From Strongylocentrotus droebachiensis (taxonomy: Eukaryota > Echinodermata > Echinoidea > Camarodonta > Strongylocentrotidae), in contig JAVYIG010000094.1 of NCBI GenBank assembly GCA_035222895.1, forward strand, positions 619,501-683,500: 64,000 bases of DNA, read 5' to 3'. This document shows positions 23,561-35,210 of this stretch, piece by piece. Below the pieces are notes generated by a model. The model worked only from the letters and a program-made list of their open reading frames with translations, was not told the DNA's origin and did no database searches. Position numbers and translations under genes: made by a program. Numbering within the stretch: position 1 is the first letter of the stretch; every line of letters starts with the position of its first letter.

Positions 23561-24109
23561 TATCCGGATTTGTAAAGTAATAACCCACACTGTAAGTGTG
23601 AATTTTACGGCGGTTGTGATGAAGGTACATGAACATGCACTGCATCATTCAGACATTCATCCCCCTAATCGTTCTTTCTCTTTCTGGATGACGTTATATT
23701 ATCTTGCGATCTAATGTAGATATGAATCTCTTAACAAGTCATCAACAATCCTCATTCCCATTATGTTCTATGCGTGTTTGACTCTTTCCCTCCTTTTATT
23801 TCTCTCTACCTATATATCTCTCTCTCTCTCTCTCTCTCTATCCCTCATTTTCTCTCATATTATTCCACCACAATTAAGTTCCATCTAGTTTTCCTCTCCA
23901 TCCAGTCAACTAAAGTTTAAACAAAAAACATGGCCCTTCGGCCCCTTTGTCTCTTGAGCCCACCCCAACCCCCTACCCCCTCTTTCCCACCCCTTTCACC
24001 CCACCCCTTTCACCCCACACCCCTCCTCCCCCTCCCCCGCGTCTCCCCCTTTCCTCCTCAAAACCGATGTCTTTCTCTCACTTTCCCTAGATAGCTTCAC
24101 GCCTTAATT
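23561..24109. other. Unique sequence with CT and C-rich tracts
   Basis: (CT)n at about 23817-23841 and a pyrimidine-rich, C-rich stretch at 23935-24060 with repeated cacccctttcacccca units. No gene. Confidence 0.6.
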
Positions 24110-24420
24110 CACGTATTTTCTATTCTACCTTCGCTTGCGTTCAACGACACTCTGCGCTAATGCAAGCCTTGATTGATAGCAAATCAAATTGTATTTACGC
24201 GCTACTTAAACTCCAATCGATTTATACTGCACACCCTGTATGACGTCATCGACAAAAATAGGCTTTTACTGATTGGGGTAATTAATGAAATAACCTAATT
24301 TGCGGCGTACGCCTCAAATCTTAGTGTCTGAATTTCCCGAAGTATGCGATCAGTAGTTAATCTCAATGGCCAATTCTATTGATATAACTGTTTAGTATTC
24401 CCCGATTATTATATTTGAAG
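24110..24420. promoter_or_regulatory. Candidate cis-regulatory island (CRE site)
   Basis: Repeat-free segment with a full palindromic CRE (tgacgtca, 24241-24248), the TGATTGATAG-type and attaatgaaat homeodomain-like sites near 24172 and 24285, and CpG-bearing blocks. CREB/ATF proteins bind the full CRE. Whether this segment is conserved or active cannot be told from sequence alone. Confidence 0.25.
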
Positions 24421-25079
24421 GTGAATGCATATAACGACAATCATCATGATAACATTGAGATACGTTTCTCTTGTTGTGTGTCTTATTTTTGCGAATAGTA
24501 TGTATTTTGTTGACATAGACGTAAGGGTTACGGGCTACTAAAGTTTAGATAAATGGCTTTTCTGTGTGAATTCAGGCGAAAAATAACAATGGCGTCGGCC
24601 CGAACAAAATATTTCATCATTTTATTCATGAACTAAAACCATTTTTAAATGAACCAGTTTGGTGCAAAAAGGAGTCACCCTGCTTTTCTTTTAAAACTAA
24701 GATCCGCTTTTATTATGAGCCGCAAGCAATTTGTTGTTTCTGAGAAGATAATGACATAATGCAACAAATGATAGACAGCAAGAAAATTGTGAATAATTAA
24801 TTTCTTTTAAATGTTCAATTTCAATCTGTCTGTATGCAGGTGGTTGTGCTAACGATGTCTGTGTTTTTTTTATAATTATAGAACGAAGAAAAATCTTTGT
24901 CGTCTAACAAATCACCTCAGACGCACATGATGTACCTTTTGAAACATGTTCAAACGTTGGAAATAATTCGAATACATGTCGCCTTTAATGTTCCCCCCTC
25001 ACGATGCTTTCCGGTTCTATCAATTCACCTGTTTAACATTCTCCACCACTTGTGGGAGTAGATATTTTCCGATGTCAGA
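24421..25079. other. Unique AT-rich sequence
   Basis: No gene or repeat recognised. Confidence 0.5.
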
Positions 25080-25430
25080 CGCATAATGGCATTGTACATG
25101 ACGCCCAATCTCAATTACCTGTTTGGTAGCTTCTTGATCACGTGATCTCCGAGTCCAGCGTGGGATTTGCTGCTGCTATCGCGGGCGCCAAAAAACAGAC
25201 GCTCATTGTGGAGTGTAATTGCAGCGCGGTTTGCTGGTCAGATACGTCGTCTGCTAAAGCTCTCGATGCAAAAGGAAAAATCGCAATCTGGCATCGGCAA
25301 TCATACAACTTGATCATTGATCGTTTCGTTGTTTGTTCAACTATTTCGAAATCATCCTGGTGTTCAAGATCAAGACTGGGAGATCAAAAGTTGCCGGCTC
25401 TCTTCCAAATGTTGACCAGCTAAATAGTTC
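25080..25430. promoter_or_regulatory. Candidate regulatory island with E-box palindrome
   Basis: GC- and CpG-richer than its surroundings, repeat-free, with a 12-bp perfect palindrome gatcacgtgatc (25136-25147) centred on the E-box CACGTG. A 93-codon ORF (25142-25423) covers most of it, but no domain is recognisable and no start or splice context singles it out. Conserved non-coding DNA or a divergent exon are both possible. Confidence 0.25.
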
Positions 25431-26260
25431 GTATTACCTTCTTATTCGGTAAAGTTCTTGATTTACCTAAACTCTTCATCGACGTACTCATAATTTTCTA
25501 CACTGCATTTTCTTCATACACTCAAGGGCTTTTGGACTATTTAAATCCTGGGGTTTTAGTATGCATCTGTCGTATCTTCCCCAAGAGTGGTAGATTATCT
25601 TCATTTTGGTAAGTGACATTTATATTAATCCATCCTTTTCTACTAAACACGATCGGAAGATTTTCGAGATATCAATCAAAGGTAATATCAATAGCCTCGA
25701 AATAACCAATCTAATATTACAATGCCGCATTATATAAATCGGAACATGATTTAGAAAGGATATGCATTATATAAGATTAAAACTGCCTCTGATTTGGTTT
25801 CCCGGAAATCTTTGCTATCGTGTTCTGTGTTATTAAAAGCAGCTGTCTGTGTTTCAATTATAACAAGATTACTCGAATTGAGTAGGCATAAGCCCAATGG
25901 GCGATTACGAAGGTTTCGATATGGCTGATATTCTTTCGCAAGATGACGGCTTAGCCTGTGTTAATGATGATTTCATTCACAACATAGAATATCAAATATA
26001 AATATGATATAGGCCTGATTTCCATATTGATAACTAATATAAATAGTCACTGCATGCAAGGTTCAGTAATCCATGATAGCCTTAGCAGTTCGTATATCTG
26101 AATTAGCACCAGCAGTTTAATTGTTGTAAGGAATCAAATCGTTTTCCTTTGTTGAAACAATCATGAAACTGATCCTACGAGTTTGGAATGTATTCGCTAA
26201 TATTGAATTTGAGTGACGGAATTTCAACTTTTTAATTGATTGGTTGGTCAATTGAAAGGT
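25431..26260. other. Unique AT-rich sequence
   Basis: No gene or repeat recognised. Confidence 0.5.
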
Positions 26261-26279
26261 GGGGGGGGGGGGGGGGGGG
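26261..26279. repeat. poly(G) run
   Basis: Nineteen consecutive G. Confidence 0.9.
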
Positions 26280-26539
26280 TTCGCTGGTGCTGAAGTAAAA
26301 AGTATTATTTAAGTTTAACAAAAACTAAGTTCTGTACAAAATTTACGTCCATGATTCTACTCGCGAAGACATTGGGTAGAGCAACATCTAAAATACTCGA
26401 GTTGTCTGTGCAGAAAAAAATTATTTCTCTATGTTGTATTAGTTATCACGAGAATTTATACCGAGTGTGTAGTACAACATGCAACAAAGTGGAGCGCATC
26501 TTTTCTTCAAGTGATAAGCTATTTCATTTACCATGTAAT

Positions 26540-26580
26540 ATTACGTAACTGAGACGTTAATAATGACTCAGTTACGTAAT
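26540..26580. repeat. Perfect 14-bp inverted repeat
   Basis: attacgtaactgag (26540-26553) and ctcagttacgtaat (26567-26580) are exact complements around a 13-base loop; the arms themselves contain the palindrome ttacgtaa. It may be a remnant of a small foldback element. Confidence 0.7.
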
Positions 26581-27405
26581 TAAGATGAGGCAATTAAGAT
26601 GTTTTCTCCATACGAAACTTCACCATGATCTCAAGGATCCCTTTTTTCAGTTTAAGGAAACTGAAAAACAGGGATGTTATTGATAGGAAATGTACAGCTT
26701 ATGTATCATTCAGCATGCGTTGCCATGGGAATACATCCATTTCAATTTTTTTTAGACACCTCCTTAAAATAACGTGCCACACTTAATGATTGGCACAAAC
26801 AATACGTAATGTTAACTAATAGTATTTTACAATGGCATTTGTAATGAAACTAATAAGGATATATTTCCAATGATTATGATATCTTGAGATATTGTTAGAT
26901 CACATCTTTGTGATATTAAAGAGGCAGTAAATTTCAAAATAAGTGGAACATTTGGCCTTATTCCTTTTTCTTCAGAGTCCCAGCTTAAAAAAAAAAGGTA
27001 TTACGATTACACATCTAGGGAACCCAGGATGCAGTTACGTGTTTAAAAAAAATGTAAATAAACAATATGACTTAATTAACAAGTGCATAATGCCAGTCAT
27101 TATTCGTAATTGTTTTTGTTAAGTCATCTGTTGTTTTTACTTGCATAATCAGACATTGTGAAAATCGCGATCAGCGGGCTCCTCTAAACAAATGCACGAA
27201 GTAATTGTGCATAGCTACAACGCGTTACAAACCGTGATGAAAAAGAAAGATATGCACATAATAAATAAGAGAGTAAAATGGACATCTTAGTACCCCCCCC
27301 CCCCCCTCTCCCCTCTCCCTATTAAATCAACACTACATGTATACATAAAGTAAGTAAGCAAAGATTGTTCTGGACAGCTATTTTATTGTAATTTCCCAGT
27401 GGCTT
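26581..27405. other. Unique AT-rich sequence
   Basis: A small hairpin at about 26645-26669 (ttcagttt/aaactgaa) and a 14-base C run with CT at 27293-27320. No gene. Confidence 0.5.
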
Positions 27406-27545
27406 GGGGGAACAAAGGACATAATTTTAAGAGGTTATTCATATATTTTGCAGTATCCATAGAAGTAATAGCTAGGGGGAAAAAAGGACATCATTTAAAG
27501 AGGTCATTCATATATTTGTGCAGTATCCAGAAGAGTAATAGCTAG
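27406..27545. repeat. 69-bp tandem duplication
   Basis: Two adjacent units start gggggaa.aaaaggaca at 27406 and 27475 and each ends gtaatagctag. A few substitutions and small indels separate them. Confidence 0.85.
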
Positions 27546-28796
27546 CATGAATGATAATGATATTATCTTGAACTGAATTTCGGTCAAAAGGTATCAGGTG
27601 ACAATGAGTGAATGAAACAAGATATAACGAAAAATAGAAAAGAAGGAAAAAATGATATTCTGCTGCACTATGTCTATGCAAGCAGCGTAGGGTATTATAC
27701 TGAAATGGCATTCGCCAGTAATAATTGATAAATTAATTTCAATAAATGCCCAGTTTGAAGATAGTTGAAAGACATTTCTGAAGATATTACTCATATTTCC
27801 ATCTGTGATTGTGTGTTTATGTGATTGCAATTATGTTTAGTTTGATAAACGCAGAAGAAATGCTTTTTTAAAAAAATTCACGTGTGAGATATATACAAGA
27901 GACTTTGTCAGACCAGAATAATTGATCAATGAAAACATGTCATGCAATAATTGTTTGTCATATGAAGGATCATAAATACATGTAGATTCACGAGGATTAA
28001 AGGATCGGCTCGAATTGCCTTTGCTCGATTATTTTAGTAAAGTTTGAAATCTTATATATGGCGCCAATCGGTTTGACTTTATGTTACCAATAGATTTTAA
28101 TCTCTGTTCCTGATTTCAAGGGATTTTTTGTAACATCCCACTTTGTCTTCTTCTTTTTATCCTAATTTTCAACAACAAAATTGTAAGTCTTTCCCAAACC
28201 AAAACAACCACGAGAATCCGAGAATCCTAGGATTACCTCTAGAATTGAAGTGTTCAGTATTACGCAAAACTAATGCCATAAGTGCTGGTTAACCAAGTTT
28301 GTTTTCCTTAGCCATTGTCCAGAATATGTGTTACATGAACATATCAATATTTTGCTTTCCCTTCTGTTTTTGTTCCCTTAGACCTTCATACTTCAAACCG
28401 GTCTCTTGCTTTTTAGCCTTGAGGCGAATTGATCCAGTATTTCATGTTGATAATTCAACCCCGTAAATAATATCTTGTCAAAATACGAATGCCACAATGT
28501 GCCCTATAAGTGAAATCAAATTACAGTGTACAAGTATTACGTATGTATGTTGTCATTTCTATCAGCCTTGTTGTATGTCCTGGTCTGCTTGGTATTTCTA
28601 CGTTTTCCGTCGCATGTCAGAATCTATGTGGTAATTGATTTGTTATTTTTCAAGAAACAAAAGTTAAATCAATTACGAAATAGTGGTACAAATGCTTTTA
28701 TTTCTATTTACTTAGTTTTCAATTAAAATCTTCTCCAAATGGAAAAGAAAGTTGAGACCATGACATAACTGTCTTGTTTAAAGATAGAATTACACT
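27546..28796. other. Unique AT-rich sequence
   Basis: No gene or repeat recognised. Small ORFs (60-80 codons) lack motifs. Confidence 0.5.
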
Positions 28797-28829
28797 TTCT
28801 CTCTCCCTCTCTCTTCCTCACTTACTTTG

Positions 28830-28900
<71 letters not shown>

Positions 28901-28901
28901 T
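28797..28901. repeat. (CT)n microsatellite
   Basis: About 105 bp of interrupted CT units with T-rich breaks. Confidence 0.9.
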
Positions 28902-29544
28902 TGGTTTGTGAGATATTACATATTTTGTTGGGGGTAAAATACATTCCCAAACCTTTTATCTGCGTGAATTATAACTCTTTTCCACGGCCTCGAAAGGGTA
29001 GGGGGCCCCCTTTTTTCTAGTCCTAAAATAACTACTTGTTCAAGTTGTGTGTTTAGGTTTGAGTGTTTCCCTGATATTTGTTGTTATTATTGTTGTTTTG
29101 TGTGCTTTCCCATTGATGGCCTTTTCCCAAATTGAATCCACCCATTAAATAATAATTTGTTGTCGTTATTTATTTCATTTCCGCCTCCTTTTTTTCTAAA
29201 TAATATTCCATAAAACACATCCCTGCTTCACATATTGGACTTCCGTCCGAGCATTTTGCTTTTGGAATTTCCTAAATAACTCATGTGTAAATAGTTCTGT
29301 GGTGACAAGCCATCTTAGATTGATTTTTGACGCCAGGGCTGTTATTTTTCCATCCTCGTCCTCTTTTTTTTTCCTCGAATGAACTTTATTTTGTGAGAGC
29401 GTACAGACCCATGAGGTTAGCCAGCTTTGCCAGCCCATTACGATTCCTTTCTATAAAGATGTTACGCGCAAGGAAATGTGAAAGGAATAAGGAACATTGA
29501 TTTAGAATCATAAGGGCATTAGATCAATGATGATGGAAATGGTG
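28902..29544. other. Unique sequence, no gene seen
   Basis: AT-rich. The minus-strand 80-codon ORF at 29196-29438 has no recognisable motif. Confidence 0.5.
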
Positions 29545-29782
29545 TAAAGATAAAGGTGAGTTCTGTTTTTGTTTTTTAAGAAAATGAATTCTCACAGAAT
29601 CAAACGAAACTTACACTGAATGTTCAAGATTAACAATTTTGGTAGAAAATTCATACTGGCTGAGTAATGAGCATAGAAAGATTAGGAAATCAAGATTAGT
29701 AGCCCCTACACCATTTGTGTAGTCCCATGTACATTTTTATGTGTACAGTGCTTGTTACTTTACCAAGACTGGGCCAAATTTA
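29545..29782 (-). mobile_element. TIR element family A, copy 4, truncated
   Basis: Starts with the family terminus (aaagataaaggtgagttctg) and follows the reverse complement of the 43692 copy: cttacactgaatgttcaaga, ggctgagtaatgagcatag, gtgtacagtgcttgttac, ccaagactgggccaaattt. It stops abruptly at about 29782, where a SINE tail begins; the last 115 bp or so and the right TIR are missing. Confidence 0.8.
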
Positions 29783-30060
29783 CCTTGTCATTATTATTAT
29801 CCCCTGCTACATGTATGAGATCAACAGCTAATCCGCAAATGATAGTACACACACTCTGCTCTCTGTGGATTATTCCGGGCAGGCGCCATGTCACTAGCGC
29901 ACACATCCAATGCAATCACATTAACGTTCGCATCCGACTGGGTACCCCTTTAACACCTGGATAGAGAGTGGTAAATACTGTCAAATGGATTTCTTGCCGC
30001 TTCGGGACCCGAAACGCAAACCGTGTGCTCCACATTCTGGTGCCAAATCCACTATATCAT
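29783..30060 (-). mobile_element. tRNA-derived SINE (minus strand) abutting copy 4 of family A
   Basis: Minus-strand order: tRNA-like head (tatagtggatttggc A-box-like at 30042-30056; gtttgcgtttcgggtcc B-box region near 30006-30022), core gcaagaaatccatttgac...aaaggggtacccagtcgga, and a tail of TAATAATAATGACAAGG at about 29783-29800. The core is homologous to those at 23320 and 49895. Its tail sits exactly at the break in the family A element. Confidence 0.7.
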
Positions 30061-31479
30061 GATATCTGTACCACCTTTCTTTTAAAGCAACAAACTTGCA
30101 CTGTCTGATTCATACTTTTTAAAATGATGGTAGTAAACAAGCATGAGTAGTAGAATTATGAGCTAGAATAATAAATTAAATGACAAATGTTTTCAAACTA
30201 TAAGTATCCAATATGCTATGGTTGAATATTAGCCTACTATGACATTATAATATAAACATTACAACAATTATAATACCCGTCAAAAAAAAAGTGTAAAATC
30301 ATTTTATCAAACGCCTCAATATTTCGTCATGGTTGAATATTTGGTTTAGCTGTTTTTGTTGTTGTCATAATATAGATAAATAAAACGAAATGTTAATAAG
30401 AAAAACTAGTAATTATATTAAAGTCACTTATCTTGAATGCACCTCATTCCATCAGACGTCATGCAAAAGACCGGTCCCAATTTTATTCAAAACATGAACA
30501 AAATAAAATAAATCTAACAGCAGCAACAACGTATATTGGAATCCAAATACTAAATTGTAGACTTTTTTTCTTCAATTCAATTCAAGTGATTTTAATTCTC
30601 AGGCAATACATAATTCAATAAAATTGCAATGTTATGTGCAATTTGATATAAGTATACTACAAAAATACACAAGGAAACAAGACACAAATAATAATAATGG
30701 CACGAGAGAAAAAAGGAATTAAATACAATCAGAGCTTGTTGAAGTATTATTTTCTTCGAGATTTTTTACAATACGTCTTGAAAACGCAAATATACATAGA
30801 AAGTCAGATAGTAAAAACTTGAAATATGTAACAATAAAAAAATTATGAATTTAGGAAGGAGTTTTAAAAATGAGGGGAAAATGGAGAAAATAGAAGAAGG
30901 CAAAATAGAAAGAAAGATAAGAAAGAAAAATAATGATTGCACAAGCTCTAGAAAGAGGAGGTTAGATCAGCAGAAAGAAGGAGAAAAGTATTGAGTCGAG
31001 AATCAATCAAACCGAGATTCATGCATATCGACGTGTCACCAATGTCAACAATTTTAGACAAGATAGATGAAGTTTAAACTGAAGGCAGGGTGTTATGTGG
31101 ACAAAATATTAATTATCGCCTAAGCCATTTTACACATCGCTAGTGAATTATGAGCAAATATAAGGACATGGTGCAACTTTTTAAAAATTTCAGTTCGAAA
31201 GCAGAAAATCTATAAAATCTTTAGAGCGCGGGCGAGTGGGTTTCGAGTTACCCTGTTCCCATAAACGCAAGCTGCTTGCAAACCTTATGAACTCAGTCTG
31301 AAGGAATCGGTATTAAAGGTTGAGCTCGGGTATTATGAAAACAAAAATAATGTGTGAGCGTTCTCATTATGTCAGTTTGGACAAACATCATATGGGAAAT
31401 AGACCCTGAAATGAAGTGCTCGAAATATGCCGAGACATACATAGCTGAAGTGTTTGCACCAACAATCATGCTTTTGGAT
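30061..31479. other. Unique AT-rich sequence
   Basis: A-rich, with GA-biased patches at about 30840-30970. No gene or recognised element. Confidence 0.5.
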
Positions 31480-31680
31480 CACACACACACACATACACAC
31501 ATCTTTGTGTAGTCCCATAAAGTTATTTTTGTGTACAGCGCACATTCTTTTCCTAGGTATTGGGTCAGATTATTACGAATGTTCATGATTCAAAGACATT
31601 ACAGGGTACACCAATGTGTTACATAATCAACCTTCCCCTCACTCGCTTCAAGACGGTATGTTTATCAATGTAAATGCATC
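31480..31680. mobile_element. (CA)n plus family A-related fragment
   Basis: A (CA)n run (31480-31499) is followed by tttgtgtagtcccata and ttgtgtacagcgc, the same pair of blocks as in family A. The downstream part (ggtacaccaatgtg, acataatcaacc) resembles 59865-60040 rather than the typical family A interior, so these two may form a subfamily. Confidence 0.45.
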
Positions 31681-32439
31681 ACCAGACCACATATTTCTTT
31701 TTTCTTGAGGTTAATCACCAAGAATAGACGAAGGCGATGATAAGTCGAGAAAATGGAAATTTGTTGTAGAGTGCATTTTATTCAATGATAACACGCTTGA
31801 CATGAAATGTGTTTTGCTCTTTTCAAATGATGCTCCATGATAATGCAATCAAACGTGGAGTTCGATCTCTCGCACATTTCGGGCCGGAAATGCCTCGCTT
31901 CCTATTTTTATTCTTTTGCGTTCATTTTTATTATGCAAAACGTCACAAGATTGTACGATGCAAGCGTATATATTATCAATCTGAATATCACGTTATAGTG
32001 CTTTCCTGCCGTTGAAGATAGAGTAGGTATGATAAATAGTGACATCTGATTAGCCCCTAGCATGGCAAGTGCAAATCCAATTCTCTGAATATGGTGAACG
32101 CTCTTTTTCTTTTGAGGAGATATTTGAATTTAGACGGTCGTCATGAACTATTGTTGATCCTTCTATACCCCTGCACTTTCGAAGACCCCTTCAAAATGAA
32201 AACAATAACATCAATTTCTTTGTAAAATATTTGTTATAATTTTAGTTATGTTAAACATGGAATAATTATGTAAGCTCCTATGATACTTAAATGAGACACA
32301 CAGACAAGCAAATAAGTATACACAACGTGTGGTAAACTTTCTTTGAATAAAATAGAAATGTGAAATAGCTGTATCTCAAAATCAAATCAAATCAAATCAA
32401 GATGATAAAGTTAGCTGTAATAATAGCGATTAGAATTTG
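31681..32439. other. Unique sequence
   Basis: No gene. A short (AATCA)n run sits at 32380-32399. Confidence 0.5.
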
Positions 32440-32809
32440 TGAGAAATGAAAGAAAGGGGAGAAGATGCAGAAGGTGGAGATTGAGAAAACGAATAAAGAA
32501 TAAGGAATAAGGAATAAGAATAAAAAGAAAGGGAGAGTAGGAGTAAAGAGAATAATAAGGAGATGGGGAGAAGGAGAATAACGAGGAGGCGGGAGAAATG
32601 AGTTCAAGGAGGAGAAAGAAAGCAGAGGGAGAAGCAGAGAAAGAAGAAGAATAAGAAGAAGCAGCAGTAGCAGCCGAAGAAGAAGAAAAAGAAGACGAAG
32701 AAGAAAAAGGAGGAGAAGATCAGGTATAAAAAGAGGAAGAAGAGAGGAAAAGGGAGGAGGTGGAAAGGAAAGAAGAAGAAGGGGACGAGAAGGATAACGA
32801 ACAACAAGA
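32440..32809. repeat. 370-bp polypurine tract
   Basis: Almost entirely A and G on the plus strand, mostly GAA/GAG/GGA units. The 141-codon minus-strand ORF here (32392-32817) is Leu/Phe/Ser-rich repeat translation. Such tracts can form triplex (H-DNA). Confidence 0.85.
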
Positions 32810-33170
32810 TGGGTCAATGGAACTGTGATGTAGGGGGAATTTATGAATTGCTGTTCTGGAAATTCCAGAAGTTAAGGGTTTATTCCAATTTTATTCCGAA
32901 CGGTCCAAACTGCACTCATCTCCACGAATGCTCAGTCATACCATGGAGTTACTAAAGCCTCCATGGTCATACAGCGTCGCCGAGCATCTTGCCACATTCA
33001 TGAGTTCGAAGCATTTAAAAGGCAAATTTTCTTCTTCAAGAGCTTGTCGGACAGAAACACTGGACTTTAACGTGCATTGCCCTAATTCCATATGATTATC
33101 GTAACTACCCCCTAGTCATTGGCCCAGCTAGTCTGAAAATACGCTCCAGCAGGATTCAAGTTTGAGAATG
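32810..33170. other. Unique sequence
   Basis: Nothing recognised. Confidence 0.5.
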
Positions 33171-33767
33171 TATGAGAATCATTGAGGTCATTTTTCGTTC
33201 ATGCTGTAGTAGAGGGAATAAAAGGAAGCAGTGTGCGTTTTTTTAATTCACAAAAGGGATTAACGGTGGTGCCAGTGAATTGGTCGTATTCATTTTAAAT
33301 AATCCTGGTCATAAACCATCATCATCATCATATTGCGCTCCTTATTCAAGTTTGGTTCTGCCGTTTTTTTCTTCCAACAACTTTGTTTCTCTCTCATCTC
33401 GTTTACCCATCTCACAGCCCCATGTGATCAGGCCTGCATGTGATGCAATGTTCTTTCCGTTTTTATTTCCAGTTACACTTTCTGTATGAGAATCATTGCC
33501 ATCATTACTCGATTTATGCTGAGGTAGAGGGAATAAAAGGAAGCAGTTTGCGTTTTTTAATTCACAAAAGGGATTGGCGATGGTGCCAGTGGGTAGGTCA
33601 TATTCATCTCGCACAATCACGGTAATAAACCATCATCATCATCATCATCATCATATCAAGTTTGGTTCTGCCGTTTCCTTCTTTTAACAACTTTGTCTCT
33701 CTCCTATCTCGTTTACCCATCCCAGAGCCCCATGTAATGTAATGTTCTTTCCCTTTTTATACCCGAT
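33171..33767. repeat. 314-bp tandem duplication
   Basis: Two units start tatgagaatcattg at 33171 and 33485. They share gagggaataaaaggaagcag, aattcacaaaagggatt, a (CAT)n run, caagtttggttctgccgttt and ctcgtttacccatc in order. The second unit has a longer CAT run and lacks a short segment. ORFs in the two units are not in corresponding frames, which argues against duplicated exons. Confidence 0.85.
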
Positions 33768-34219
33768 GACGCATGCTTTGCCTTCTCTAATAAAACTAAT
33801 AAAACAGTACAACTGTTGTAATAAAGCTTAATGATCCCCAAACGCAGACAGGTAGTATAAAAACCCCGTATTATTATTCCATTCGAACACATTCCATCTT
33901 GTTCGACTGGCTTTAAATATGAATGTTCGTACAGTGTATATTCTCTTTTTGCTAGTTTCTTTTAGCCGTGTAAGCGTTGGAATGTTGGAATGTGTGATTA
34001 AACTGTTCAATATATAATAATTTTGTTGAGAGTTCTGGAGTGAAATTAGTTTATGCTTTCCACAAGTTTGATTTCGGTTATATAGAACTAGAAGGAAAGT
34101 CTGGCGGGTTCGATTCTGTTCCAAGTGAGTGACTCATGGTATTCAATACTCTGGGAGAATATTGAGGCCGTGCTCTATATTACTCTAATGAAAAAAAAAG
34201 AAGGTTAAGATTATTTTCT
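33768..34219. other. Unique AT-rich sequence
   Basis: Nothing recognised. Confidence 0.5.
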
Positions 34220-34442
34220 GAGAGAGAAGGATAAGTGTGGGAGGGGGAGTGAGAGGGAACGCTGGGGAGACAAAGAGAGAGATATATATTTAGAGAGAGA
34301 GAGAGAGAGAGATATATATTTAGAGAGAGAGAGAGAGAGAGAGAGAATTAGAGAGAGAGAGAGAATTAGAGAGAGAGAATGAGAGAATGAGGAAGAGAAT
34401 AAGAGAGAGAAAGAGGGAGAGATAAAGAGAGAGAGAGAGATG
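34220..34442. repeat. GA microsatellite with nested higher-order units
   Basis: (GA)n interrupted by two copies of gatatatatttagagag at about 34280 and 34310 and by gagaattagagag units at about 34343 and 34361, i.e. a simple repeat evolving into a minisatellite. Confidence 0.85.
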
Positions 34443-34678
34443 TATAAAGTGAGAACAGAGAAAGGCAAAAGACAGAGAGTGAAAATGAAAGGTGTGTTCA
34501 AAGGGGAAATCAGAGAACAGGAGCGAGACATACGCACAAAGTCATATTATAGGGAGACGGCTGGACACGATGACATGGAAAATAGAGACTGGATTACAAA
34601 CATCTTTCGAATAGACCGACACATAAATGCAAACAAAGGTGGAGAGACAGGATACGGGACAGAATAAACAAACTGACA
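34443..34678. other. GA-biased unique sequence
   Basis: Purine-rich edge of the microsatellite; no gene. The 75-codon ORF is Arg/Glu/Lys-rich from this bias. Confidence 0.5.
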
Positions 34679-35210
34679 TTAAATGTACTATGTCCAATTT
34701 GCAGCCAATATCAAATTCTGTAGAACTTTGCAGGAATTATGAATATGTCACGTATGTCCTATCTGTGAAATGTAAATGTTAGCAGTGTGTACTATTATTC
34801 AAATGCAAAGAAACCTGCATGTTTACTTTCTAGACTTAACTGTCAGACACTATTGAGTGACTGATTTTTTTTCTTTTCAAATAACATACACAACAAGTAA
34901 AGATACATGAGCATATTTTGTCTACATCAATAACCCACTTCTTGTTATGGCCATAATTAAACTGATTGGAACTTTGCGCAGCAAAAATACGTACGATCAT
35001 TCGGTACAAGGGTCTGCAAATCAGTCAATTACTAAAATGCTTGCAATCACTAAAGTCTATTCGACAACTAATGGTCATTATGTTCCCACTAAAAGACATT
35101 TCCAAGCAATTTCGTTTTGAGGGAAGTTCTAAATTAACTTTATCTTTCAAATGCCTTTGGAATTTAACCTGTCATATTTCTGGTCTGCAAATGGGACATA
35201 GCACCTTTAA
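34679..35210. mobile_element. TIR element family B, copy 2
   Basis: A 532-bp element with 26-bp inverted ends differing at three positions: ttaaatgtactatgtcc... at 34679 and ...gggacatagcacctttaa at 35210. Both edges carry TTAA. The interior matches 1957-2390 on both sides; a central segment of about 100 bp (about 34925-35035) is not found in copy 1. The ORF at 34966-35301 runs out of the element and is not protein-like. Confidence 0.85.

Noticed and set aside
32392..32817. 141-codon minus-strand ORF, Leu/Phe-rich, membrane-protein-like
   Set aside because: Reading of a polypurine tract; hydrophobicity follows from CTT/TTC/CTC codons. Overlapping ORFs in other frames look the same.
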